From Oscillospiraceae bacterium (GTDB taxonomy: Bacteria; Bacillota; Clostridia; UMGS1840; HGM11507), in NCBI GenBank assembly GCA_015068525.1, contig SVKJ01000007.1, forward strand, positions 1 through 64,000: a stretch of 64,000 nucleotides of DNA. Reading direction: 5' to 3'. The notes below the pieces were generated by a model, which had not been told where the DNA came from, made no database searches, and worked only from the letters and a program-made list of their open reading frames with translations. Position 1 is the first letter of the stretch, and each line of letters starts with the position of its first letter. This document shows, piece by piece, positions 49,409-57,603 of this stretch. The translations under genes and the position numbers were made by a program.

Positions 49409-49828
49409 CTATATTTCTTCGTATTTTACATCTATCGTATTTAAAGTAGTAAGTACATTATTAAACTCAACACCGTATTTAAGTAAAATACGTCCCTTTT
49501 TGTCATCAAGCGAAACATTAACCTTGTCCCCTAAAACTCCCATAAGAAAAGTACCTTCAGGTGTTTCATAATAGTTTAAGTGCTTTTTGCCCTGTTCTAT
49601 TGTTATCTGGGTATTCACTTCCCCAAAACGCATTATGGTAACTTTCCTGTCTTCAATTTTTAAGGTGTTTTTAACCTTACTGTTTTCTATTTCTTCATTA
49701 TAGTTAAGATAAAATTTCCCATCTTTATCATACAAAGTTCCCCTTGTCTGAAAAACAACAGAATCTTTATCATCAATTTCGTGATACGCATTATTACTTG
49801 AAAAAGTAACAAGAACATCTTTTTTCAT
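49409..49828 (-). CDS. DUF1934 (YwiB-like) beta-barrel protein
   Basis: 139 residues from the ATG at 49828; a TTG four codons upstream overlaps the murI end. Calycin-like small beta-barrel: NNAYHEIDDKDSVVFQTRGTL, YYETPEGTFLMGVLG, GRILLKYGVEFNN. Function unknown; constant neighbour of argS in Firmicutes. Confidence 0.85.
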   Translation of the reverse strand: MKKDVLVTFSSNNAYHEIDDKDSVVFQTRGTLYDKDGKFYLNYNEEIENSKVKNTLKIEDRKVTIMRFGEVNTQITIEQGKKHLNYYETPEGTFLMGVLGDKVNVSLDDKKGRILLKYGVEFNNVLTTLNTIDVKYEEI

Positions 49829-49833
49829 TTGCT

Positions 49834-50640
49834 TTACCAATCCTCAATATTTATTTTCTTAACATTTTCAAATACCTTATCATCTAAAAACATTGATGCA
49901 AGATATGAAAACTTTTCAACATTGTCACTCACATAATACTCGGTTTTACCCAAAGTATCTGATTTATTTAAAAGCCCCTTGTTTTCAAGCAGTTCTTTTG
50001 CATAGGAAGCAGTTTCAACTCCCGGACTTACAAGGCAGACTTCATCCCCCATAAATTCGCTTATTACCTTTGTAAGAAGAGGATAATGGGTGCATCCTAA
50101 AATCAAAGTATCTATCCCCTTTTCTTTAAGCGGTAAAAGATAATCTTTTACAATAATTTTAGTAGCCTCGCTCTCTAAATATCCGTTTTCAACAAGCGGT
50201 ACAAAAAGCGGACAGGCATTTTCATAAATTTTAAGAGTTTCATCTTCCATAAGAAGTTTCTTTTTATAAGCACCGCTTTTAATTGTGCCTTCAGTTCCTA
50301 TAATACCGATTTTTTTATTTTTTGTAATCTTAACTGCTTTTTTGCAGGCAGGCTCAACAACTCCTATAATCGGAACATCTATCCTGTCCTTAATCTTAGG
50401 AAGTGCAACTGAACTTACTGTTCCGCAGGCAACAATTATCGCCTTAACGGGAAAACTTGTTAAAAACCTTAAATCCTGCAGAGTATATTTTAAAATTATG
50501 TCATCCGAACGTGTTCCGTAAGGTACTCTGCCTGTATCTCCGAAATATACTATGTTTTCGCCTTTTAAAATTTTATGTAACTCTTTAACATTCGTAAGTC
50601 CGCCAAGCCCTGAATCAAAAACGCCTATACATTTGTCCAT
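49834..50640 (-). CDS. murI: Glutamate racemase
   Basis: 268 residues. Makes D-glutamate for peptidoglycan. GVFDSGLGGLTNVKEL, VACGTVSSVALP and LGCTHYPLL contain the two catalytic Cys. 5 bp before the DUF1934 gene and about 160 bp after ddl, from which it is split by a heptad-flanked element. Confidence 0.96.
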   Translation of the reverse strand: MDKCIGVFDSGLGGLTNVKELHKILKGENIVYFGDTGRVPYGTRSDDIILKYTLQDLRFLTSFPVKAIIVACGTVSSVALPKIKDRIDVPIIGVVEPACKKAVKITKNKKIGIIGTEGTIKSGAYKKKLLMEDETLKIYENACPLFVPLVENGYLESEATKIIVKDYLLPLKEKGIDTLILGCTHYPLLTKVISEFMGDEVCLVSPGVETASYAKELLENKGLLNKSDTLGKTEYYVSDNVEKFSYLASMFLDDKVFENVKKINIEDW

Positions 50641-50661
50641 TATGGTTTCCTTTCTAAAAAA

Positions 50662-50777
50662 ATGAATAATGAATAATGAATAATGAATGATGAATAATGA
50701 ATAATTATGGTATAAAATTTCTTTGAAATTTTATGATTTATACCTTCATTTCTAATTTCTCATTCCTAATTCCTCAT
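50662..50777. repeat. Heptad-flanked composite element 2 (short)
   Basis: Six units of ATGAATA type (50662-50703) face the reverse complement of five units ending ATGAAGG (50743-50777). The core between them is an AAAATTTC/GAAATTTT hairpin of about 40 bp. Lies between ddl and murI. Confidence 0.72.
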
Positions 50778-50778
50778 T

Positions 50779-50804
50779 GAAATTTCTCACAAGTGAGAAA
50801 TTTC
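50779..50804 (-). terminator. Hairpin overlapping the ddl stop
   Basis: GAAATTTCTCA pairs with TGAGAAATTTC around a 4-base loop; the ddl TGA is the first base group of the stem. No long T tract, so termination may be partial. Confidence 0.65.
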
Positions 50805-51849
50805 ACAGCGACGCAAGTTCTATTAAAGTTGTAACAAGTTCTTTATATTTAAACCCTTTTTCTACAAACAGTTTGGGATACATACTTATATTTGTAAAAC
50901 CCGGAAGTGTATTAATTTCATTTAAGTAAATCTCTGAGGTATCTTTATCTACAAAGAAGTCAATTCTTGATAACCCCTTGCAGTCAAGAACTTTATATGC
51001 ATCTTTGGCATATTCCGTTATTTTTGCAGTCATTTCCTCGCTGAGATCTGCGGGAATTTTATACTCGGTTGTACCGTTTACATATTTTGTATCGTAATCG
51101 TAAAATTCACTGTTTGATATTATTTCACCCGGCCCTGCTACAGTAATTTTTTCATTTCCTAAAACAGCAGTTTCAATTTCTCTTGCATTTATAAACTTTT
51201 CAATTAAAACTTTGGAGTCGTATTTAAATGCATCGTATATTGCATCGAAAAGTCCGTCTTTTTTTTCTACCTTTGATGCACCTACGCTTGAGCCTGCATT
51301 AACAGGTTTAACAAAACAAGGATAGCCTATATTTTCGTCAACTCTTTTTGCAATATCTATCATATCAAAATCATTCTTTTTAACAAATTCATAAGGAGTC
51401 TGAGGAATGTTATTCTTTTCAAGTACTATCTTCGTCATAACTTTATCCATACAAAGTGCCGATGACATACAAGAACAGCCTACAAATTTAATTCCTGCTA
51501 ATGTAAGAAGCCCCTGAACTGTACCGTCTTCCCCGCATTTTCCGTGAAGAACAGGAAAACATACATCGATTTTTATCTTTTTTACCTCTTTATCAAATAT
51601 TATAATACCTGAATCACTTTTGCAAGGAGAAATAATTGCCTTTTTTATGTCCTTACTTTCCCAGCTTCCGTCTTTTATGCTTTCATAATCCTCATCATAG
51701 TAGTACCATTTTCCATCTTTGGTAATACCTATAGTATATATGTTATACACATCTTTGTCTATAGCACATAGTACATTATATGCAGAAATTAAAGAAATTT
51801 CGTGCTCGGAGGATTCTCCGCCGAATAATACAAGTACATTCTTTTTCAA
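50803..51849 (-). CDS. ddl: D-alanine--D-alanine ligase
   Basis: 348 residues from the TTG at 51847-51849, 9 bases after AAGGAA; another TTG three codons upstream is too close. ATP-grasp fold: VLFGGESSEHEISLIS, FPVLHGKCGEDGTVQGLL, KPVNAGSSVGASKV, LNEINTLPGFTNISMYP. Makes the D-Ala-D-Ala dipeptide of the wall. Followed by murI, another wall-precursor gene. Confidence 0.96.
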   Translation of the reverse strand: MKKNVLVLFGGESSEHEISLISAYNVLCAIDKDVYNIYTIGITKDGKWYYYDEDYESIKDGSWESKDIKKAIISPCKSDSGIIIFDKEVKKIKIDVCFPVLHGKCGEDGTVQGLLTLAGIKFVGCSCMSSALCMDKVMTKIVLEKNNIPQTPYEFVKKNDFDMIDIAKRVDENIGYPCFVKPVNAGSSVGASKVEKKDGLFDAIYDAFKYDSKVLIEKFINAREIETAVLGNEKITVAGPGEIISNSEFYDYDTKYVNGTTEYKIPADLSEEMTAKITEYAKDAYKVLDCKGLSRIDFFVDKDTSEIYLNEINTLPGFTNISMYPKLFVEKGFKYKELVTTLIELASL

Positions 51850-51896
51850 TATAATCAATTCCTTTCTTATAAGAATCTTTTTATCATTATAACAAT

Positions 51897-53423
51897 CTAA
51901 AATTCCCAGTTTTCCATATTGTTAAAAATACTAAAGGAGTTAGGATTAAGCCCCGATTTTATTTTATTTGAAAATTGCAGGGTTTCCTTTGTGTAATAAA
52001 GGCTTATATGGGGTATATCGTAATAAAAAATTTTTTGAATTTCTACGTATTTTCCCTGTTTTTCTTCTGCGCCTTTAAGAAGGCAAAGACTGTTTAAAGT
52101 TTCAAGCGCTGATGCATTATAATAATTACTTATATTATAATCGCCTAAAAAGAGCGACATCGAAAAATCATAAGACATAGGAACAGTTCCTAAAAATGCC
52201 TCGTAGGTTTTTGAGTAATATGCATTCTGATATTCCTCAAAAGATACAATCTTAACCTTACAGTCAATCCCTATATATTTTAAATTTTCACTTATTTTAT
52301 TTGCAACCTGAATTCTGAAATTATTGTCATTATTAACAAGTATATTAAATGAAAGCAAAGTCCCGTCTTCTTTTTTAAGTATTCCCGTATTGACATCGGG
52401 TACAAATCCTTCCAAAATCAATATTTTTTTTGCTTCGTCCACACTGAACACAGGTTTTATATTCTGGTTATAGCACCACGCATCTTTGAAAAAAGGTGTA
52501 TAAACCGCTTCCCCATGTGAAAATAAAACGTCTGTTACAATGGATTCACGGTCTATCGCCATATTTATTGCTTTTCTTACATTTAAATTCTTAAATACAG
52601 GATTATCGTGATTAAGAAGAAGAAAATTATAGTTCATACTTAAAAATTCTTTTGCCTTTACTCCGCTTTTGGGATTAGCATTTTCAGTATCGGTAAAAAT
52701 ATCCTGTGAAAATACATCTGACATTCCGCTTGCATAAGCGTAATCGGAAGTTTGTTTATCAGGCATAAGTTGAACTTTTATTTTTCTTATATTTTCGTTT
52801 TTCTCATTATAATAATTCGGAAAAACTTCAAGGTCGATATATTTTTTATCTACGTAGGAAGATACCTTATACATTCCCGTTCCGTTAAAGGAAAACTCTT
52901 TTAGTATATCTTTTGAATTAACAATAGGAAATGTTAAAAGCGCTTCCAGATAAGGTACAGGTTCTTTTAAAGTCACATTTACGGAATGTTCCGTATTAAC
53001 GCTGACGTTTAATATATTCCTGACATTATAATCAAAAGATGTGCTGTTTTTAATTAAATAATTTATAGTTGCGCAAACATCTGTCGAAGTAAGATAAGTC
53101 CCATCGTGAAAGGTAACATTTTTCTTTAAATCAATTCTGTAATTAAGTCCGTCATCAGTTACCATAAACGTACCTTCTGCAAGTTTCCCATAGGGTTTGC
53201 AATTTAGGTCAATACTGTATAACGGATCATATATAAGAGAAAATATTTCCCTGTTTGTATCATTTTTTACAAGTAAAGGGTTTGTTCCCTCAAAGTTATA
53301 CCCTATAACAAACAGAGTATCTTTAAGTTCTTCCTCACTATTATTTACTATTCCGAATTCTTCAGAGCACCCTGAAATAAACAGAACTGATAAAACAATC
53401 AAAAACAGTATAATCTTTTTCAT
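51897..53423 (-). CDS. Family 5 solute-binding lipoprotein (oligopeptide-type)
   Basis: 508 residues from the ATG at 53423; the frame runs upstream through the pgeF end but that is not coding. Lipobox LFISGC (Cys about 20) after MKKIILFLIVLSV. SBP_bac_5 features: ITFHDG-type VTFHDGTYLTSTDV, NVRKAINMAIDRESIV, SFNILVNNDNN. Binds peptides or similar ligands outside the cell. No permease or ATPase genes are adjacent, so it is an orphan; it begins 1 bp after pgeF with no clear ribosome site, implying coupled translation. Confidence 0.9.
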   Translation of the reverse strand: MKKIILFLIVLSVLFISGCSEEFGIVNNSEEELKDTLFVIGYNFEGTNPLLVKNDTNREIFSLIYDPLYSIDLNCKPYGKLAEGTFMVTDDGLNYRIDLKKNVTFHDGTYLTSTDVCATINYLIKNSTSFDYNVRNILNVSVNTEHSVNVTLKEPVPYLEALLTFPIVNSKDILKEFSFNGTGMYKVSSYVDKKYIDLEVFPNYYNEKNENIRKIKVQLMPDKQTSDYAYASGMSDVFSQDIFTDTENANPKSGVKAKEFLSMNYNFLLLNHDNPVFKNLNVRKAINMAIDRESIVTDVLFSHGEAVYTPFFKDAWCYNQNIKPVFSVDEAKKILILEGFVPDVNTGILKKEDGTLLSFNILVNNDNNFRIQVANKISENLKYIGIDCKVKIVSFEEYQNAYYSKTYEAFLGTVPMSYDFSMSLFLGDYNISNYYNASALETLNSLCLLKGAEEKQGKYVEIQKIFYYDIPHISLYYTKETLQFSNKIKSGLNPNSFSIFNNMENWEF

Positions 53424-53424
53424 T

Positions 53425-54210
53425 TTAAAGCATGATAAATGCAGCATTTCTTCCTGCATATTCCCCTTCCCGTCTGTATGAATGGAACAAATCTTCCTCA
53501 CATTTTGTGCATAATGGGCATACATCTATATTTTGTTTTAAAATTCCTTTTTCTTCTAAAAGGCGCTTGTTAAATTTTTTTAAATCAAGTTGATATTTAC
53601 CATTATCTTTCTTGTAATAACAGTCGTCCTTTTTATACACATCGCTAAGTTTTAAAATTACATCTTCCGATACTTCAAAGCAACACTGTGAAATCGCAGG
53701 GCCTATAGCGCAAATAATATCATCTTTTTTAATACCAAATTTGCCTGTCATAATGTCTATTGCTTTTCCCGCAATGTTCTTTGCCGTTCCTCTCCAGCCC
53801 GAATGGACACCGAAAACCACCTTTTTTGATTTATCAGCAAATAGTATGGGAACACAATCTGCTGAGAATATGCATAATGGTGTGCTTTTAGTATTAGTAT
53901 AAATACCATCGGCATTTGTAATCTCAGTTTCTTTCACTATACCCATTCCGTGATGATAGGATGTAATCTTTAATATATTATCCTCATGAATCTGAGTTGA
54001 TTTTACTATATTTGATACGGGTACTTTAAAAAACTCTGCAATTTTTTCGTAGTTTTTTAAAATATCCGTTTTATTATTATTTTTAAAACTGTAATCGACT
54101 CTATTATCTTTCGTTTCGTCCTTTATTGTTGTAAATAAATGTTTAATATCATAGTTTAAAAAAAGTTCCGATTCTAAAACAGTAAGTGAGTCAAAGTTTT
54201 TAAAAATCAT
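53425..54210 (-). CDS. pgeF: Multicopper-oxidase-fold purine nucleosidase/phosphorylase (YlmD/YfiH, PgeF)
   Basis: 262 residues from the ATG at 54210 (TGGAGG 7 bases upstream), overlapping the ribF stop by 4 bp. Motifs: TQIHEDNI, SADCVPILFAD, GVHSGWRGTAKNI, CFEVSEDV: the zinc-binding Cys and His residues are present. Members act on adenosine/inosine and edit peptidoglycan precursors (removing L-Ser). Coupled to ribF. Confidence 0.92.
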   Translation of the reverse strand: MIFKNFDSLTVLESELFLNYDIKHLFTTIKDETKDNRVDYSFKNNNKTDILKNYEKIAEFFKVPVSNIVKSTQIHEDNILKITSYHHGMGIVKETEITNADGIYTNTKSTPLCIFSADCVPILFADKSKKVVFGVHSGWRGTAKNIAGKAIDIMTGKFGIKKDDIICAIGPAISQCCFEVSEDVILKLSDVYKKDDCYYKKDNGKYQLDLKKFNKRLLEEKGILKQNIDVCPLCTKCEEDLFHSYRREGEYAGRNAAFIML

Positions 54211-55109
54211 CTTGAAGCCTCCAGGCATCTTTTCAAATCTGTTTTTATGGTTTCTTTAAGTTCATCTATATCTTTAAACTTTTTTTCTTCTCTTATAAAG
54301 TCCTTTAAGTAAACAGTTACATATTTATTGTAAAGGTCGCCTGAAAAGTCTATTATATGAGTTTCAATAAGTGCTTTCTTTTCACTTTTTAAAGTCGGCG
54401 CTATACCGATATTTGAAATTCCTTTGTAAATTTTATTACCTATTTTTACCTCTGACAGATAAACACCTTTTTTTATAGGTGTAACAGTGTTAAGAAGGGG
54501 CATATTTATAGTCGGGAATGAAATTTCCCTTCCCAATCTTTTACCCATAATTACTGCTTCTGAAATCCGAAAGTCTTCCCCTAAACATAAGTTTGCTTTC
54601 TTTATATTCCCATCTTTCAAAAGGCTTTTTATAAAAGTAGATGAAACAGTTTTTCCATCAATTTTAACTTCGGGAATAACGGTAAGTTCAAATTTACCCC
54701 TGCCGTATTCTTCTAAAGTTTTTATATCTCCTTCTCTTTTATATCCAAACTTAAAATTAAATCCGCATATAACAAAAGAAGCCTTAATATATTCTATTAA
54801 GTATTTATCGATAAAATACTTGGCACTAAGTTTTTTAAAGTCTTTAGTAAAATTAACTGCAAACACAGTATCAATTCCCAATTTTTCAAGAATCTTTAAA
54901 TTTTCACAAAAAGGGTATAATTTTTCCTCTTCAAACTGTGGCACAAAAGTTAAAACGGCAGATTTAAGATTGTTCTCTTTTGCTTTTTTTACCGTTTCTT
55001 TGATAAGTTCCCTGTGCCCTAAGTGAATACCGTCAAACATACCAAGACATACAGCATACTTGTCATTATTTTCAATTTTCCTGTTGTCATCTATAAGAAT
55101 TATCTTCAT
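54207..55109 (-). CDS. ribF: Bifunctional riboflavin kinase/FAD synthetase
   Basis: 300 residues from the ATG at 55109 (AAGGCGG site). The N-terminal nucleotidyltransferase (YAVCLGMFDGIHLGHRELI) makes FAD, the C-terminal kinase (GKRLGREISFPTINM, KGVYLSEVKI) makes FMN. The frame is open into the upstream repeat element but those codons come from heptad repeats. Usually directly after truB; here separated by 267 bp. Confidence 0.95.
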   Translation of the reverse strand: MKIILIDDNRKIENNDKYAVCLGMFDGIHLGHRELIKETVKKAKENNLKSAVLTFVPQFEEEKLYPFCENLKILEKLGIDTVFAVNFTKDFKKLSAKYFIDKYLIEYIKASFVICGFNFKFGYKREGDIKTLEEYGRGKFELTVIPEVKIDGKTVSSTFIKSLLKDGNIKKANLCLGEDFRISEAVIMGKRLGREISFPTINMPLLNTVTPIKKGVYLSEVKIGNKIYKGISNIGIAPTLKSEKKALIETHIIDFSGDLYNKYVTVYLKDFIREEKKFKDIDELKETIKTDLKRCLEASR

Positions 55110-55128
55110 AATTTCCGCCTTTTTGATA

Positions 55129-55366
55129 ATTAGGAATGAGGAATTAGGAGTTAGGAATGAACGTACGCAAAAGATGCTATTCAGCCTTTTGCGGTTGCCT
55201 GTTTCATTTAACATTAAACCCATCAACATTGTTTTTAATTGTTATGTTTCGGTACGTCGAGGACGCCGTACCCTACAATTTAGAAATCGAAGATTTCCCG
55301 TTAATTCCATAAATTTCGCAAGAAATTTATACATTCATTCCTAATTCCTAACTCCTAATTCCTAAT
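55129..55366. mobile_element. Heptad-flanked composite element 3, between truB and ribF
   Basis: 238 bp. Left units ATTAGGA, ATGAGGA, ATTAGGA, GTTAGGA (55129-55156); right end is the reverse complement (55332-55366). A hairpin CGCAAAAG/CTTTTGCG with loop atgctattcagc (55166-55193) follows the left array; GTTATGTTTCGG further in is shared with the elements at 43691 and 62829. It splits the conserved truB-ribF pair. Confidence 0.78.
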
Positions 55367-55376
55367 TAAATCAACT

Positions 55377-56291
55377 TTAATAAAAGCTCTTTAACACTTT
55401 TAGAACAAGATTTCCGTTATTTAAAACCATAGTTCCAAGTGCCATAAATTCTCCTGCCGTACTGTAAACTCTGTATATAGAATCTTCTTCCACATCTTCT
55501 TTTTTAAAACCTAAATCATTAAGTGTAATAAAAATACCGTTTTTAAATCTTATTTCTAAATTATAGGATAAAATAATCTGAGGAAATTCCATAAACACTT
55601 TGTCTGCCCCGATTAAGTTAGCTATTACATTAACATTTCCCTTTTTTATATCCATTATATCGATAACTTTAGGATGCTCTGCTGTGAACATTCCGCTTTT
55701 TGTCCTGTTAAGCGCAGTCATCGTGGCATAAGTTCCTAATTTTTCGCCTATATCGTCAATAAGACTTCTTATGTATGTACCTTTTGAACATAATACTCTA
55801 ATTGATATTATATTTTCATCTAAATCAATTTTTAAAATTTCAATTTCCTTTATTTCGACTTCTACAGGGTCACGGTTAATTTCAATACCATCTCTTGCAA
55901 GTTCGTATAATTTTTTACCTTTTATTTTCTTTGCAGAGTACATAGGGGGAACCTGCATAATTTTCCCTAAAAATGAGTTGATAGTTTCAATTACTTCCTC
56001 TTTTTTCGGGGAAACATCACTTGTCTTAACTACTGTTCCCGTTATGTCTAAAGTGTCGGTCTTTAACCCTAATTTAAACTCGGCTTCATACTCTTTATCC
56101 CCTAAAGAGATAAAGTCAGCAATTTTGGTAGCCTTGCCTATACAAACAGGCAAAATTCCTGTTGCCATAGGGTCTAAAGTACCTGTATGCCCCACTCTTT
56201 TTATTTTAAGGGCGCGCCTTATTATATTAACACAATCATGAGAAGTCATATCTTTTGCCTTGTTTACGACAATAATTCCACTCTCTATCAT
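55377..56291 (-). CDS. truB: tRNA pseudouridine(55) synthase
   Basis: 304 residues. GHTGTLDPMATGILPVCIG holds the catalytic Asp; SAKKIKGKKLYELARDG and KGTYIRSLIDDIG follow; C-terminal PUA-like region (YSTAGEFMALGTMV). Makes psi55 in the T loop. 10 bp after nrnA. Confidence 0.97.
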   Translation of the reverse strand: MIESGIIVVNKAKDMTSHDCVNIIRRALKIKRVGHTGTLDPMATGILPVCIGKATKIADFISLGDKEYEAEFKLGLKTDTLDITGTVVKTSDVSPKKEEVIETINSFLGKIMQVPPMYSAKKIKGKKLYELARDGIEINRDPVEVEIKEIEILKIDLDENIISIRVLCSKGTYIRSLIDDIGEKLGTYATMTALNRTKSGMFTAEHPKVIDIMDIKKGNVNVIANLIGADKVFMEFPQIILSYNLEIRFKNGIFITLNDLGFKKEDVEEDSIYRVYSTAGEFMALGTMVLNNGNLVLKVLKSFY

Positions 56292-56301
56292 CTGGCACCT
56301 C

Positions 56302-57243
56302 TTATAATTTATCAGATATTTCTTTTAATATATTTTTCTTTACCTTTTCAATATCGCCGTCTGCAATTCGTATTCCGCTGGCTCTTATATGCCCGCCTCC
56401 GCCGAATTTTTCTGCAATTTCTGATACATCTACAATTTCATCTGACCTTAAAGAAACCTTAACAGTTCCTTTGTTTACCTCAGAAATCAAGACTCCGACC
56501 TCAACGCCCGACACCGTTCTTGGAAGTTGTGCAAGACCGTTTAAGTCCTCTTCTTTTATATTGTTACGCTTAGCGTATTCGTTTGTAATGGTAATAACTG
56601 AAATCTTTGAGTTTTCAAAAAATTCCATATTCTCTATACACTTTGCAGTCAGATACTGCCTTTTATAATCTTTTTCAAGCATAAGTTTTTTATTTAAGTT
56701 ATAAAATGAAGCCCCCAAAGATATAAGTTTTCCTGCAATTTTGTGAGTTTCCTCAGTAGTATTTGAGAACATAAATCCGCCTGTATCAGTTAAAATTGCA
56801 CCATAAAGGGCACTTGCAATCTCTGCGTCAGGCACAATATTCATTGCCTTAGAAAGCCTTGCAATTATTTCACCTGTTGCAGAAGCAGACGGATCAACAA
56901 AATTCACATCGGCAAAATTAGTATTTGACTTATGATGGTCAATATTTAAAGTTTCTCCCTTAAAATACTTTTTAAGGTCGCCCAGCCTGTCAATATCGCC
57001 TGTATCAACCGAAACTGCTAAGTCATAGGAAAAATCAGTGTCCCCGAAAGAAAAATAATCTCCGAAAATTTTAAGGCTTTCAGGAAGAGGGGAACTAAGA
57101 AGAACAACTGCTTCTTTTCCTGCTTTCTCCAATATCAGTTTAAAAGCCGATGCTGAACCTAAAGCATCACCGTCAGGATTTATATGAGTAAGAATAAGTA
57201 TTTTTCGTTTATCAGAAATCTTTTTTAAAACCTCATTAAACAT
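56302..57243 (-). CDS. nrnA: DHH-family nanoRNase/pAp phosphatase
   Basis: 313 residues. DHH motifs: THINPDGDALGSA, SVDTGDIDRLG, IDHHKSN; DHHA1 domain with FGGGGHIRASGI. Degrades 2-5 nt RNAs and pAp. Overlaps the rbfA stop by one base, canonical position between rbfA and truB. Confidence 0.94.
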   Translation of the reverse strand: MFNEVLKKISDKRKILILTHINPDGDALGSASAFKLILEKAGKEAVVLLSSPLPESLKIFGDYFSFGDTDFSYDLAVSVDTGDIDRLGDLKKYFKGETLNIDHHKSNTNFADVNFVDPSASATGEIIARLSKAMNIVPDAEIASALYGAILTDTGGFMFSNTTEETHKIAGKLISLGASFYNLNKKLMLEKDYKRQYLTAKCIENMEFFENSKISVITITNEYAKRNNIKEEDLNGLAQLPRTVSGVEVGVLISEVNKGTVKVSLRSDEIVDVSEIAEKFGGGGHIRASGIRIADGDIEKVKKNILKEISDKL

Positions 57244-57596
57244 TACTTTTTCTCCTCTTTTGAAATTTTTTCAATAACTTCTAAAATATGGTTTCCGTAT
57301 TCAATTGAGTCATCAATAACAAAGTTAAGTTCAGGTGTTATTCTTAAATTAAGACGCCTTGAAATTTCTCTTCGCAGAAAAGATGACGCACTTTTTAAAC
57401 CTTTAAGGGCATTTTTCTTTTCCTTGGAATTTCCCATAACACTTACATAGATTTTTGCAAATTTCAAGTCTTTTGTAACTTCTGTTTTCATAACTGAAGT
57501 CATAAGAGGAATTCGAGGGTCTTTAATGTCCCTTAAAAGTACGGAAAGTTCTCTTTTAAGTTCAGTACTTATTTTTTCTTCTCTTACTGATGCCAT
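57243..57596 (-). CDS. rbfA: Ribosome-binding factor A
   Basis: 117 residues; KH-like fold, DLKFAKIYVSVMG and LRREISRRLNLRITPELNFV. Late 30S maturation. 7 bp after infB. Confidence 0.96.
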   Translation of the reverse strand: MASVREEKISTELKRELSVLLRDIKDPRIPLMTSVMKTEVTKDLKFAKIYVSVMGNSKEKKNALKGLKSASSFLRREISRRLNLRITPELNFVIDDSIEYGNHILEVIEKISKEEKK

Positions 57597-57603
57597 ATTT
57601 TTA

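Noticed and set aside
50662..50777. Heptad arrays considered as a CRISPR array
   Set aside because: Units are 7 bp without spacers, and no cas genes are present.
53424..53525. 34-codon extension of the binding lipoprotein
   Set aside because: It would place the signal peptide inside the protein; the ATG at 53423 directly precedes it.
54487..55026. 179-codon open frame on the plus strand
   Set aside because: Antisense to ribF, whose motifs are intact on the other strand; no start signal.
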